A DNA stretch of 64,000 nucleotides, taken from positions 310,001-374,000 of the forward strand of contig JAHHDT010000007.1 of the NCBI GenBank assembly GCA_019739225.1. Reading direction: 5' to 3'. Source of the DNA: Aquamicrobium sp. (GTDB taxonomy: Bacteria > Pseudomonadota > Alphaproteobacteria > Rhizobiales > Rhizobiaceae). Positions 40,260-49,785 of this stretch are shown piece by piece. The position numbers and the translations under genes are program-made. A model generated the notes under the pieces. That model ran no database searches. It was not told the origin of the DNA and was given only the letters and a program-made list of their open reading frames with translations. How positions within the stretch are numbered: the first letter of the stretch is position 1; the number at the start of each line of letters is the position of its first letter.

Positions 40260-41954
40260 CTACTGCACCAGAACGGCCCGGCCGCAATTCGCCCCATGGA
40301 CGCGCACGTCCGCCTGGCCAAGAGCGAGGCCGAGGGTCGAGAGAAGGTTGGCCAGCACCGTGTCGAGAGCGGGGGCGGCGGCTCCAATCGTCTGCCCGAG
40401 AAGGCCGGTCAGATTCGACGGCAGGCCGATGCCGAGCCCGATGACATTGATGTCGAGCTGCAGGCTCGAGAACAGCGACTTCGTCAGCGAACCGACGATC
40501 GCCTGCGTCGAAACCTGTTTGATCTTGCCGGACGCAATGTCCGGCGCGGAGAATGCGAGCGTCTTGTAATGCATCTCGGCGATTTCTGCGTGAGCCTGGG
40601 CAGTGACGTTTACCAGCGGCATCTGAACGAGACGCGCCGGTGCGCGCGGGGCGGGGTTTGCGAAATCGACGATCTTTGCCGGGTTAACCTCGGCCAGGTA
40701 AAGGTTTGCGATGCCGGGGCGCGCTTCCACTGACACCGTGACGTTGGCCGGCGAGCCGGACGGGCAGGTGACGCTCTTAAGCCGCGCCTCCGCGAAAGCC
40801 AGTTCGAGATAGAGCGGTATGCGGATTTTCGCGCCAAGCAAGCCACCGAGCCCGCCGATTTCGGCCACCAGCGACAGCCTCGTCTGTGCGGTGCGCACGA
40901 TGTCTCCATCGCTGCCGATCCGAAGCCAGGGAGACTGCTGGGGCGGCTCGCCGATGGCAAGGTCGACGGTGACTGCCAGCAGGCCGGGCACGTTCGCGCC
41001 GAGGTCCAGTGCAACCTGCTTGCCCTTGCCGGCGACGACTGCACTCAGCGCCAGAATTTCGAGCACGCCGACATCCGCAGCGATCTGCTCAATGTGGGCA
41101 GCGAGCAGTTCGCCGCGGGATTGGCCGAGGTCGATGAGACGCGAAAGGCGCAGTGTCGGGGCTTTCCCGCTGGAAGCCTGGAAGGAGAGCTTGCCGGCCG
41201 CCGCCTTCGCATTGCCGCTCATCCCCGGCGTCTTTGACAGAGACTTCGCGATCTGGCCGACCGTGACCGTCGCATCGAGTGCCTCTCGGTAGCTGCCGGC
41301 CCCGAGATTCAGATCGATCGCGAGCTGGTCGAGGAAGGAAAGGAGACTGACATCAGCGTCCAGCAGTGCGTTGTAGTCCATGACAGACAACGATATGCTG
41401 GAGCCTGTAAGGCCGCCAAGGAGCGCGTTGACGATGCCACCATTGAGCGCCGCGAGCCGCGAACCCACCGAAAACGCGGCTTCCGCCTCCGTGCCGGCGA
41501 TTGCGGACACCATGATCTCCGGGGGTGGAATGATCGCGCCGGCGAAGTAGCGTGAACCCGTTGTGCGGTAGAAGACTTTTGCCGCGTTGGTGGGCTTGGC
41601 GCCTGCGACGAACCGCGCTTTTGGCACCGCGCCCGTGCGATCATAATGTCCGGTGATGACCTGAACGCTATTTTCAGAGGCGGCATCGGTCGCGCCGTTG
41701 TCGGCGAATGTGACCAGGGCGGCTTGCTCGGCCTTGCCGATATTGGCGGCGGCCGTGATCGCGGCCAAGTCGACGAGTGCCTGCGCCCGCCTTTTTTCGA
41801 CATAGAGCGAGCCCGCGTCGACTGCGAAGGCAGCGAGTGTGATCGCAACGGGCGCGAGGATCGCCGTCATCAATGCAAACTGGCCGGACGTGTCGCGCAG
41901 GCGCCGCGCCGCGTTGCGCAATTGGCTCGACATGGTCGATAGCGAACGCATCAT
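40260..41954 (-). CDS. TadG-like pilus assembly protein
   Basis: A 564-residue protein with an N-terminal TadE/G-type membrane anchor: SGQFALMTAILAPVAITLAAFAVDAGSLYVEKRRAQALVDLAAITAA near 24-70. The rest is a large exported domain rich in Ala, Leu and Gly with repetitive hydrophobic helices, and a C-terminal pair of Cys-containing segments (VTCPSGSPANVTV near 405 and HGANCGRAVLVQ at the end). Proteins of this type act in Flp/Tad pilus biogenesis as minor pseudopilins. The start overlaps the TadE stop (ATGA). No other tad genes are visible nearby, so the pair may be a stand-alone set. Confidence 0.85.
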   Translation of the reverse strand: MMRSLSTMSSQLRNAARRLRDTSGQFALMTAILAPVAITLAAFAVDAGSLYVEKRRAQALVDLAAITAAANIGKAEQAALVTFADNGATDAASENSVQVITGHYDRTGAVPKARFVAGAKPTNAAKVFYRTTGSRYFAGAIIPPPEIMVSAIAGTEAEAAFSVGSRLAALNGGIVNALLGGLTGSSISLSVMDYNALLDADVSLLSFLDQLAIDLNLGAGSYREALDATVTVGQIAKSLSKTPGMSGNAKAAAGKLSFQASSGKAPTLRLSRLIDLGQSRGELLAAHIEQIAADVGVLEILALSAVVAGKGKQVALDLGANVPGLLAVTVDLAIGEPPQQSPWLRIGSDGDIVRTAQTRLSLVAEIGGLGGLLGAKIRIPLYLELAFAEARLKSVTCPSGSPANVTVSVEARPGIANLYLAEVNPAKIVDFANPAPRAPARLVQMPLVNVTAQAHAEIAEMHYKTLAFSAPDIASGKIKQVSTQAIVGSLTKSLFSSLQLDINVIGLGIGLPSNLTGLLGQTIGAAAPALDTVLANLLSTLGLALGQADVRVHGANCGRAVLVQ

Positions 41955-42394
41955 ATGCCCCCGATGCGGATTGTGGATCGTCGCATTATTGTCTGGCTTG
42001 GCATGGCCAATCCGTCGAACAGGCCCCAGATCGGCAGGTCGCTGCCGTCATAGCTGACGGTGACATTGAACTGGCCGGGCACGGAAAGGCTGTCGCCCAC
42101 CGTCACGCTGAGCTTGTCCGGGTCGATCAGCAGATAGCCACCGGCGTTTCGCTCGATGAAGTCGGAGGCCAGCGTCTGGCGTTCGGCTGCATTGATTCCG
42201 GCGATCGCGGCCCGTGCCGCGTCCGCTGAGAGCTGCTGCACGGAATGGCTGGCACCGAAATAGATGCCGTATGCCATCATGCCCATGATCAGGAGGAGAT
42301 AGAGTGGGCTCAGTATCGCGAACTCAACCGCCGCCGTGGCCGACTTGTCGGCGCTGAACTTGCGATAATTTAGTATTCGCAGAGAGCAGCTCAT
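41951..42394 (-). CDS. TadE-like pilus assembly protein
   Basis: A 147-residue protein with the typical TadE N-terminus: SADKSATAAVEFAILSPLYLLLIMGMMAYGIYFGASHSVQQLSADAARAAIAG near 14-66, where the Glu in AAVEFA precedes a single membrane span as in pseudopilins. The remaining domain (about 80 residues) is exported. It overlaps the TadG-like gene by 4 bases. It probably forms a minor pilin pair with that protein in the Flp/Tad system. Confidence 0.9.
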   Translation of the reverse strand: MSCSLRILNYRKFSADKSATAAVEFAILSPLYLLLIMGMMAYGIYFGASHSVQQLSADAARAAIAGINAAERQTLASDFIERNAGGYLLIDPDKLSVTVGDSLSVPGQFNVTVSYDGSDLPIWGLFDGLAMPSQTIMRRSTIRIGGI

Positions 42395-42499
42395 GTTGAA
42401 ATGGAAACATGACTCCGGTTAACAAATTCTACTATGTTTATACATGCGCAGGTTGTGACCGATTGTGATGTATTATTATAATCAGCAAATAAACAATAA

Positions 42500-42516
42500 G
42501 GTCCACAATATGGATC
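42500..42516. promoter_or_regulatory. Operator-like palindrome 1 before the TRAP operon
   Basis: GGTCCACAATATGGATC differs at three positions from the perfect palindrome at 42586-42602. The centres are 86 bases apart, about eight helical turns, as expected for cooperative binding on the same DNA face. The TATTATTATAAT sequence just upstream (42470-42482) could be a promoter -10 region. Confidence 0.55.
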
Positions 42517-42585
42517 GCGACTTATTCGCTGGAGGCTTGTCAAACAAGGCTCTCTGTGCGACCAAAGGGGAGACTGTGAGGGTAT

Positions 42586-42602
42586 GATCCATATTATGGA
42601 TC
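42586..42602. promoter_or_regulatory. Operator-like palindrome 2 before the TRAP operon
   Basis: GATCCATATTATGGATC is a perfect 8-bp inverted repeat around a central T. It ends 125 bases before the TRAP permease start codon. The IclR-family regulator encoded in the same operon (46528-47388) is the first candidate to bind it, although the GntR regulator at 51793-52536 is also possible. Confidence 0.6.
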
Positions 42603-42726
42603 AAATTTGAGCCTGAGGCGGGTCGACCGGGAGGAGCAATCGCCCAGAAGGGTAATTGCCGGTTTTCGATCCGCAACGCTTGTTTCGCGGCCTTGTTCGC
42701 GAACCAGACGGGGAGGAGGAATTTGC

Positions 42727-44595
42727 ATGGCGTCTGCCAATGAGGAAACGCTGACGATCGAAACGCAGGCCGAGGTTGTCGGCGCGCGACCCGGCTCGGT
42801 TTTGATGCGGCCGGTCGAAGCCGTGGCTGCAGTGTTGCTTGTCGTCATCGTCGGGCTGCTTCTCACCGGCGTCGTCGCGCGCTATGTGCTGCACACCCCG
42901 ATCATCTGGGTGGACGAGGCCGCCTCGATCTCCTTCCTTTGGCTCGCGATGATGGGCGCGGCGATCGCGATCGACCGCAACGAGCATCTGCGGCTCACCG
43001 TTTTCATCGGCATGTTCCCTGAACGACTGCGCGGCTTTGTCGACGCGCTGGCGCTGTTGATCGTGGTGGTGGTGCTGGGCGCGCTGATCCTGCCGGCGAT
43101 CGACTATGTGCGCGAGGAATCGTTCATCACGTCTGCCGCGCTCAACATATCGGTCAGCTACCGCGTGTCGGCCATCGTGCTCGGCATCGTGCTGATGCTG
43201 ATCGTGGCGATCGGGCATCTGCTGCGCGAGTCGAAGCCGACCGATATTGCACTGGCCGTCGTGACGCTTGCCGTGCTCGCCGGGCTCTTCTGGCTGGCGA
43301 AGCCGGTCTTCCTGGGTCTCGGCCACGGCAACATCCTGATCTTCCTCGTCGGCGTGGCTGCGCTGTGCCTGGTGATGGGCGTGCCGATCGCCTTCTGCTT
43401 CGGTCTCGGCACCATCTCCTTCCTGACATTTTCCACGCATGTGCCGATGATCGTCATGATCGGCCGCATGGACGAGGGCATGTCGAGCCTGATCCTGCTT
43501 TCGGTGCCGATCTTCGTGCTGCTTGGCTGCATTCTCGATGCGACCGGCATGGGCAAGGCGATCGTGGAATTCATGGGCTCGCTGCTCGGCCACGTGAAGG
43601 CCGGCATGTCCTATGTGCTGCTGGGTTCGTTGTTCCTCGTCTCCGGCATATCCGGCTCCAAGGTCTCTGACATGGCGACCGTGGCGCCGGCGCTGTTTCC
43701 CGAGATGAAGCGGCGTGGCCACAAGCCGAAGGAGATGATCGCGCTGCTGGCAACGGGTGCTGCCATGGCAGACACCGTGCCACCGTCCATCGTGCTGATC
43801 GTGCTCGGTTCGGTGGCGGGCGTCTCCATCGCCGCGCTGTTTACCAGCGGTTTCGTCATCGCCATGGTGCTGCTGCTGGCGCTCGCGGTGCTGGCGCGCT
43901 GGAAGGCGCGCCATGAAAACATGGAGGGCGTAAAGCGCGCGTCCTTCAAGGTGATACGCACCACCCTGTTGATCGCAGCACCCGCACTGCTTCTGCCCTT
44001 CATCATCCGTGGCGCGGTCGGCGGCGGTATCGCCACCGCCACCGAAGTCTCGACCATCGCAGTACTCTATGCCTTCGTCATCGGCATCGTGCTCTATGGC
44101 GGCATCAAGCCTGCCAAGATCTATGCGATGCTGGTCGAAACTGCCGCAATGTCGGGGGCGATCCTGCTGATCCTCGGCACTGCCTCGGCGATGGCCTGGG
44201 CGCTGACGCAGACCGGCTTCGCGTTCCAGCTCGCAACCGCGATGCAGGAACTGCCGGGGGGCTGGTTCTCGTTCATGCTGGTCACCATTGCCGTCTTCAT
44301 GGTGCTTGGCTGTGTACTGGAAGGGCTGCCGGCGATCGTGCTTATGGCGCCGTTGATGTTCCCCATCGCCAAGCAGCTCGGCATTCACGACGTGCACTAC
44401 GCGATGGTCGTCGTCACGGCGATGAACATCGGCCTGATGGCGCCGCCCATCGGCATCGGCTTCTACATCGCCTGCAAGATCGGCGACGTTTCGCCGGACG
44501 AGGCGATGGGCGCAATCTGGCCTTACCTGGGCGCGCTACTCATCGGCCTGCTTCTGATCGCCGCCGTGCCGGCGCTGTCGATTTCGTATCTGTGA
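42727..44595 (+). CDS. TRAP transporter fused small and large permease subunits (DctQM)
   Basis: Inner-membrane protein of 622 residues that imports a carboxylate with sodium. The DctQ-like part spans about 25-190 with IIWVDEAASISFLWLAMMGAAIAIDRNEHLRL near 60-91. The DctM-like part follows with many hydrophobic spans and the family segments VPIFVLLGCILDATGMGKAIVEF near 263, SGISGSKVSDMATVAPALFPEM near 307 and NIGLMAPPIGIGFYIACK near 575. A strong GGAGGAGGAA precedes ATG 42727; the upstream frame from 42607 overlaps palindrome 2's flank and is not used. It is first in the catabolic operon. Confidence 0.95.
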   Translation: MASANEETLTIETQAEVVGARPGSVLMRPVEAVAAVLLVVIVGLLLTGVVARYVLHTPIIWVDEAASISFLWLAMMGAAIAIDRNEHLRLTVFIGMFPERLRGFVDALALLIVVVVLGALILPAIDYVREESFITSAALNISVSYRVSAIVLGIVLMLIVAIGHLLRESKPTDIALAVVTLAVLAGLFWLAKPVFLGLGHGNILIFLVGVAALCLVMGVPIAFCFGLGTISFLTFSTHVPMIVMIGRMDEGMSSLILLSVPIFVLLGCILDATGMGKAIVEFMGSLLGHVKAGMSYVLLGSLFLVSGISGSKVSDMATVAPALFPEMKRRGHKPKEMIALLATGAAMADTVPPSIVLIVLGSVAGVSIAALFTSGFVIAMVLLLALAVLARWKARHENMEGVKRASFKVIRTTLLIAAPALLLPFIIRGAVGGGIATATEVSTIAVLYAFVIGIVLYGGIKPAKIYAMLVETAAMSGAILLILGTASAMAWALTQTGFAFQLATAMQELPGGWFSFMLVTIAVFMVLGCVLEGLPAIVLMAPLMFPIAKQLGIHDVHYAMVVVTAMNIGLMAPPIGIGFYIACKIGDVSPDEAMGAIWPYLGALLIGLLLIAAVPALSISYL

Positions 44596-44631
44596 CGCCA
44601 ATCAAACCATGCAACCAAGGAGGAAACCCGC

Positions 44632-45645
44632 ATGAACGTCACCCGCAGAACACTGGTGCTGGGAGCGGCGGCGCTGCCGCTGGTCAGCACGATCCGCTAC
44701 GCCGGCGCGCAGTCGGCCGAGTTCAACTACAAGTACGCCAACAACCTGCCGATCTCGCACCCGATGAACGTGCGCGCGCAGGAGGCCATGGACAAGATCC
44801 GCGAGGAGACCGACGGCCGCGTTGCGATCCAGATCTTCCCGAACAACCAGCTCGGTGCCGACACCGACATGCTGAGCCAGGTGCGTTCCGGCGGCGTGGA
44901 ATTCTTCACCCTGTCGCCGCTGATCCTGTCGACGCTGGTGGCCAATGCCTCGATCAGCGGCATCGGATTTGCCTTCCCGAGCTACGATGAGGTGTGGCCG
45001 GCGATGGACGGCGAGCTTGGCGCCTATGTGCGTGGCGAGATCGAGAAGTCCAACCTCGTCGTGCTCGACAAGATCTGGGACAATGGCTTCCGCCAGATCA
45101 CCTCGTCGGCCGGCCCGATTGCCACGGCTGACGACCTCAAGGGCTTCAAGATCCGCGTGCCGGTGAGCCCGCTGTGGACCTCGATGTTCACCGCCTTCGA
45201 ATCCGCACCGGCGAGCATCAACTTCGCCGAGGTCTATTCGGCACTGCAGACCGGCATCGTCGACGGGCAGGAGAACCCGCTGGCCATCATCTCCACGGCC
45301 AAGCTCTTCGAAGTGCAGAAGTATCTGTCCGTCACCAACCACATGTGGGACGGCTTCTGGTTCCTCGCCAACAAGCGCGCCTGGGAGGCGATGCCCGAGG
45401 ATGTGCGCGAGATCGTTGCGCGCAACATCAACGAGGCGGCGGTCAAGGAGCGTGAGGACGTGGCCGCACTCAATGCGACGCTGCGCGGCGAGCTGGAATC
45501 GAACGGGATGACGATCAACGACGCCGAGGCGGCATCCTTCCGCGAGAAGCTGACGGAAGCCGGCTTCTATGCGGAGTGGAAGGGCAAATACGGCGAAGAG
45601 GCCTGGGCGATCCTCGAAAAGGCCGTTGGCGCCGATCTCGGCTGA
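44632..45645 (+). CDS. TRAP transporter substrate-binding protein (DctP family), operon copy
   Basis: Periplasmic receptor of 337 residues. The N-terminus MNVTRRTLVLGAAALPLVSTIRYAGA has an RR pair before a hydrophobic stretch and could be Tat or Sec exported. The family features are LGADTDMLSQVRSGGVEFFTLSP near 75-97, DDLKGFKIRVPVSPLW near 166-181 with the conserved Arg that binds a carboxylate, and INFAEVYSALQTGIVDGQENPLAII near 196-220. AGGAGGAAACCCGC precedes ATG 44632. It is 36 bases after the permease gene. The ligand is unknown but is expected to be an organic acid. Confidence 0.95.
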   Translation: MNVTRRTLVLGAAALPLVSTIRYAGAQSAEFNYKYANNLPISHPMNVRAQEAMDKIREETDGRVAIQIFPNNQLGADTDMLSQVRSGGVEFFTLSPLILSTLVANASISGIGFAFPSYDEVWPAMDGELGAYVRGEIEKSNLVVLDKIWDNGFRQITSSAGPIATADDLKGFKIRVPVSPLWTSMFTAFESAPASINFAEVYSALQTGIVDGQENPLAIISTAKLFEVQKYLSVTNHMWDGFWFLANKRAWEAMPEDVREIVARNINEAAVKEREDVAALNATLRGELESNGMTINDAEAASFREKLTEAGFYAEWKGKYGEEAWAILEKAVGADLG

Positions 45646-45701
45646 TGGCCTGAAGCAACAATCTGCGGGCGGCCTCCGGGCCGCTCGCTAATGAAACCTC
45701 G

Positions 45702-46526
45702 ATGCCCCGGGAAAAGATCGGCGTGAGCGAGCGTCTCAAGGAAAAATGCGCAATCGTGTTCGGTGCGGGCTCGTCGGGTCCCGGCTGGGGCAACGGGAAG
45801 GCCGCGGCCGTCGCCTATGCGCGCGCCGGCGCTCGTGTCGCCTGTATCGACCTGAACGCGGACGCTGCTGAGGAGACGGCCGCGATCATCCGCGAAGAGG
45901 GCAACGAGGCGATCGCGATTGCGGCGGACGTGACGCAACTTGCCTCGGTCGAGGCCGCAGCCTCGGCGACCGTCGATGCGCTCGGCAGCATCGACATCCT
46001 GCACAACAATGTCGGCGTCACGCATATGGGCGGACCGGTCGAACTGGACGAAGCGGCGTTCCAGGCCGCGCTCGATCTCAATATCGGCCCCGTCTACCGA
46101 ACCGCGAAAGCGGTGCTGCCGCACATGCTCGAACGCGGCGGCGGGGCGATCGTCAACATCTCGTCGCTCGCGGCGATCCGCTATGTCGGCTACCCTTATT
46201 TCGCCTATTACGCCACAAAGGCGGCGGTGAACCAGGCGACCGTGGCGCTTGCAATGCAATATGCGCGGCAAGGCATTCGCGCCAACTGCATCATGCCGGG
46301 CCTGATCGACACGCCGCTGATCTACAAACAGATCTCCAGCCAATACGAAACCACCGACGATATGGTGGCGGCGCGCAATGCCATGGTGCCGCTCGGCCAT
46401 ATGGGCACGGCCTGGGACGTTGCCGCGGCCGCGGTCTTCCTGGCCTCGGACGAAGCACGGTTCATTACCGGCGTCTGCCTGCCGGTGGATGGCGGGCAGA
46501 GCTGCGCGGCCGGCGGGGCGGTGTGA
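45702..46526 (+). CDS. SDR family oxidoreductase, operon copy 1
   Basis: NAD(P)-dependent dehydrogenase of 274 residues. The glycine motif is FGAGSSGPGWGNGKA near 19-33, an unusual spacing of the SDR nucleotide loop that recurs in some sugar and hydroxyacid dehydrogenases. DILHNNVGVTHMGG is near 98, the Ser in NISSLAAI near 151, and the catalytic YYATK near 169-173. A GTG start at 45723 (VSERLKEK) would remove 7 residues and has a slightly better ribosome site (GGGAAAAG); both starts are possible. It ends one base before the IclR gene. Confidence 0.9.
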   Translation: MPREKIGVSERLKEKCAIVFGAGSSGPGWGNGKAAAVAYARAGARVACIDLNADAAEETAAIIREEGNEAIAIAADVTQLASVEAAASATVDALGSIDILHNNVGVTHMGGPVELDEAAFQAALDLNIGPVYRTAKAVLPHMLERGGGAIVNISSLAAIRYVGYPYFAYYATKAAVNQATVALAMQYARQGIRANCIMPGLIDTPLIYKQISSQYETTDDMVAARNAMVPLGHMGTAWDVAAAAVFLASDEARFITGVCLPVDGGQSCAAGGAV

Positions 46527-46527
46527 C

Positions 46528-47388
46528 ATGACGGTTGTGGTTTCGCCGATGGATCGCGACGCGACCGGTTCGCAAAGCGTCGATCGCGCGCTCGGCCTGC
46601 TGTCGACCGTCGGCAGGCACGCCGACCGTGGTGTTACGCTCACGGACCTCGTCGCGGAAACCGGGCTCAACAAGCCGACCTGTCGCCGACTGCTGCTGGC
46701 GCTGATGCGCGCGGGTTTCGTGGATCAGGATGCCGAGAGCCGCCGCTATTTTCCGGGCGAAGAGTCCTACGTGCTCGGCAGCCTCGCATCGCGCCGCTTC
46801 GGCCTGCTGCAGCTTTCGATGGAGAGCCTGCTGCGGCTTTCGAGGAAGACCGAGGATTCGTCCTTCCTGTCGGTGCGCCGCGACACCTATTCGGTATGCC
46901 TATACCGGGAGGAGGGCACCTATCCGGTGCGCACGCATGCGCTGCAGGCGGGTTTCGAGCACCCGCTCGGCGTTGGCGCCGGTTCGCTTGCGATGCTTTC
47001 GGCGCTTCCCGACGACGAGGTCGAGGCCATGCTTGCGGCCAATTCGGAAGCGATGGCCGTAAAATATCCGATGCTGTCGCAGGGCCGCATTCGCGAGGAC
47101 GTGGCCGAAACGCGCCGCAAGGGTTACGCGCTCAATCCTGGACTGATCTTCGCAAACTCCTGGGGCATCGGCGTGGTGCTGCGAACGCCAGAGGGGCGGA
47201 TTGCCGGCGCGCTGAGCGTGGCGGCAATCGACAGCCGCATGCAGGAGGCGCGCCAGGCGGAACTGGCCGGCTATCTGCTGCAGGAGGCGCAACTAGTCGA
47301 GGGCAAATTGGCGCAGATGTTCGCGGCCAGAAACGCCGGCCGCGACAACGCCAGCGTGAAGGCCCCCGAAAGAAGACTTTCAAGATGA
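46528..47388 (+). CDS. IclR family transcriptional regulator
   Basis: DNA-binding regulator of 286 residues. The N-terminal winged helix is SQSVDRALGLLSTVGRHADRGVTLTDLVAETGLNKPTCRRLLLALMRAGFV near 16-66. The C-terminal effector domain has the usual HPLGVGAGSLAMLSALPDDEV near 150-170. The gene begins one base after the SDR stop, inside the operon it presumably controls. The paired palindromes at 42500-42602 or the shared motif at 485-505 and 51737-51757 are candidate binding sites. Whether it represses or activates is unknown. Confidence 0.94.
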   Translation: MTVVVSPMDRDATGSQSVDRALGLLSTVGRHADRGVTLTDLVAETGLNKPTCRRLLLALMRAGFVDQDAESRRYFPGEESYVLGSLASRRFGLLQLSMESLLRLSRKTEDSSFLSVRRDTYSVCLYREEGTYPVRTHALQAGFEHPLGVGAGSLAMLSALPDDEVEAMLAANSEAMAVKYPMLSQGRIREDVAETRRKGYALNPGLIFANSWGIGVVLRTPEGRIAGALSVAAIDSRMQEARQAELAGYLLQEAQLVEGKLAQMFAARNAGRDNASVKAPERRLSR

Positions 47389-47416
47389 ATGCGGTTCTGA
47401 CAGCGGAGCGAAAGAG

Positions 47417-49045
47417 TTGACGGTGGACACAGGTGCACGGATGACGCCGAGCTCGACGCGGGTGATGAACCTGTCTCACTTCCTGACACAGGCGGCGCGG
47501 CGGGACCCCGAGGGTATCGGCTTCGTCTGGGGAGAGCGGAGCTGGAGCTGGGCCCAGATGGAGGCGCGGGTCGATGCCATGGCCGCAGCGCTCGTCTCCG
47601 AATTCGGTGTGACCAAGGGCGACCGCATTCTGGTTCAATCCTCCAACTGCAACCAGATGTTCGAATCCATGTTCGCCTGCTTCCGCGTCGGTGCGGTTTG
47701 GGTGCCGACCAACTACCGCCAGACGCCGGACGACGTCGCCTATCTCGCTCAGGCGAGCGGCGCGCGCGGCATGATCTGCGGCGCGGCCTTTGCGGATCAT
47801 GCGGCTGCCTGTCGACAGGCTTCGCCACATATCGGCTTCGTCATCTCGATCGGGGAATCCACGTTCGGCGAAGACTACGATGCGATCGTCGCCCGGCATG
47901 AGGGCGCCAAGGTGCGTGGTGCTGCGGTCGACCGCGACGATCCATGCTGGTTCTTCTTCACGTCCGGCACGACCGGCCGGCCCAAGGCGGCAGTGCTGAC
48001 GCATGGCCAGATGGCGTTCGTCATCACCAACCACCTGTGCGACCTGATGCCGGGCACCGGGCCGGACGACGCCTCCATCGTGGTTGCGCCGCTTTCGCAT
48101 GGCGCGGGAGTACACCAGCTCGTTCAGGTCGCGCATGGCGTCAAGACGATCCTTCCTGCTTCCGAGAAGCTGGAAGTGGGCGCCGTCTGGTCTCTGATCG
48201 AGAAGTGGCGCGTGACCAATCTCTTCACCGTACCGACGATCCTGAAGATGCTGATCGAGGACCCAGCCGTCGAAAAGATTGACCATTCCTCGCTGCGCTA
48301 CGTGATCTATGCGGGCGCGCCGATGTATCGCGAGGACCAGAAGCGGGCACTCGCCACGCTCGGACCGGTGCTGGTGCAGTATTTCGGCCTGGGCGAGGTG
48401 ACGGGCAACATCACCGTGCTGCCTCCGGCCTTCCACACGCCGGAAGATGGCCCGCATGCGCGCATCGGCACCTGCGGCTTCGAGCGCACTGGCATGCAGG
48501 TCGAAATCCAGAACGACGACGGAGACGAGGTCGCGCCCGGCGAGACCGGCGAGATCTGCGTCGTCGGTCCGGCCGTCTTTGCCGGTTATTACGACAACCC
48601 CGAAGCCAACGCGAAGTCGTTCCGCAATGGATGGTTCCGCACCGGCGACCTCGGCCACATGGACGAGAGCGGCTTCGTCTACATTACCGGTCGGGCTTCC
48701 GACATGTACATTTCCGGCGGCTCGAACATCTATCCGCGCGAAATCGAGGAAAAGATCCTGCAGCACCCTGCCATCAGCGAGGTGGCGGTGCTTGGTGTGC
48801 CGGACCCCGTCTGGGGCGAGGTCGGCGTCGCGGTCTGCGTGGCGCGGGGGGGATTGGCCGCGGCCGACATCGACGTCAGGTCCTGGCTGGAAACGAAGAT
48901 TGCGCGCTACAAGATGCCGAAGCGCTTCGTGTTCTGGCCGGAGATGCCGAAATCCGCCTACGGCAAGATCGCCAAGAAACTGATCCGCGAGGAGCTGGAA
49001 CGGCGCGGCGAACTCGGCGAGCGCGCGCAGGAGCCGGCGGCTTGA
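47417..49045 (+). CDS. Acyl-CoA synthetase, AMP-forming
   Basis: ANL-superfamily ligase of 542 residues that activates a carboxylic acid to its CoA thioester through an acyl-adenylate. The P-loop-like WFFFTSGTTGRPKAAVLTHG is near 176-195, QYFGLGEVTGN near 317-327 (with EVTGN where EXTG is usual), GWFRTGDLGHMDESGFVYITGRASDMYISGGSNIYPREIEE near 405-444, and the catalytic Lys in PKSAYGKIAKK near 514-524. The start is TTG 47417 or GTG 47423; ATG 47441 is also in frame. It lies 28 bases after the IclR gene. The substrate should match what the TRAP system imports. Confidence 0.92.
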   Translation: MTVDTGARMTPSSTRVMNLSHFLTQAARRDPEGIGFVWGERSWSWAQMEARVDAMAAALVSEFGVTKGDRILVQSSNCNQMFESMFACFRVGAVWVPTNYRQTPDDVAYLAQASGARGMICGAAFADHAAACRQASPHIGFVISIGESTFGEDYDAIVARHEGAKVRGAAVDRDDPCWFFFTSGTTGRPKAAVLTHGQMAFVITNHLCDLMPGTGPDDASIVVAPLSHGAGVHQLVQVAHGVKTILPASEKLEVGAVWSLIEKWRVTNLFTVPTILKMLIEDPAVEKIDHSSLRYVIYAGAPMYREDQKRALATLGPVLVQYFGLGEVTGNITVLPPAFHTPEDGPHARIGTCGFERTGMQVEIQNDDGDEVAPGETGEICVVGPAVFAGYYDNPEANAKSFRNGWFRTGDLGHMDESGFVYITGRASDMYISGGSNIYPREIEEKILQHPAISEVAVLGVPDPVWGEVGVAVCVARGGLAAADIDVRSWLETKIARYKMPKRFVFWPEMPKSAYGKIAKKLIREELERRGELGERAQEPAA

Positions 49046-49785
49046 GCGGCGCCGTCGTCGTCACCGGCGGGGCGTCCGGCATCGGGTTCGCGACTGCCCG
49101 CCTGTTGAACGAACGCGGCTGGCACCCATGGCTGCTCGACCTGAACCGCGAGGCGCTCGATGCGGCCTGCGACGCACTCGCCCTGTCGCGCGACCATGGC
49201 GTGGCGCTGAGCGTGACCGACGAGGACGCGGTCGAGGCAGCCATGGCGAGCATCGCCGCCGACGGACCGCTGGCCGGCGTCGTGAACTGCGCGGGCATCG
49301 GCATGGACAAGCCGGCCGTCGAGACCAGCGTCGAGGACTTCCGGCGTATCGTCGACGTCAACCTGACTGGCACCTTCATCGTCTCGCGGGCGGCTGCCCG
49401 TATCTGGCTGGCCGGCGGGCAGGGCGGCTCTATCGTCAACATCACGTCCATATCCGGCCTGATGGGCAACAAGGGGCGCAGCGCCTACGGATCGTCCAAG
49501 GGCGGGCAGAATCTTCTCACATTGGTGATGGCGAACGAACTCGGGCCAAACGGCATCCGGGTCAACGCTGTCGCGCCCGGGCCGATCGATACGCCGCTGG
49601 CGCGTGCCGTCCACACCGACGATGTCCGCCGCCAGTGGCACGAGCGGGTGCCGCTGCGCCGCTATGGTCAACCCGACGAGATCGCAACGGCGGTGGCGTT
49701 CCTGATTTCCGACGATGCGGCCTACGTCAACGGCCAGGTGCTGGCTGTCGACGGCGGGTTCGTCACGGCGGGGCTGGCGGGCTGA
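49042..49785 (+). CDS. SDR family oxidoreductase, operon copy 2 (FabG-like)
   Basis: A 247-residue dehydrogenase. The TTG start at 49042 overlaps the ligase stop (TTGA) and sits behind AGGAG; it gives LSGAVVVTGGASGIGFATARLL with the glycine motif TGGASGIG at residues 8-15. GVVNCAGIGMDKP is near 78, NITSISGLMGNKGRSAYGSSKGG near 133-155 holds the catalytic Ser, Tyr and Lys, and NAVAPGPIDTPLA near 174. The frame is open far upstream but that part overlaps the ligase and is not protein-like. Overlaps on both ends show tight coupling. Confidence 0.9.
   Translation: MSGAVVVTGGASGIGFATARLLNERGWHPWLLDLNREALDAACDALALSRDHGVALSVTDEDAVEAAMASIAADGPLAGVVNCAGIGMDKPAVETSVEDFRRIVDVNLTGTFIVSRAAARIWLAGGQGGSIVNITSISGLMGNKGRSAYGSSKGGQNLLTLVMANELGPNGIRVNAVAPGPIDTPLARAVHTDDVRRQWHERVPLRRYGQPDEIATAVAFLISDDAAYVNGQVLAVDGGFVTAGLAG

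Noticed and set aside
47417-47440. Two strong in-frame alternatives for the acyl-CoA synthetase start used to propose an N-terminal extension domain.
   Set aside because: The residues between TTG 47417 and ATG 47441 show no domain features; they only reflect start uncertainty.
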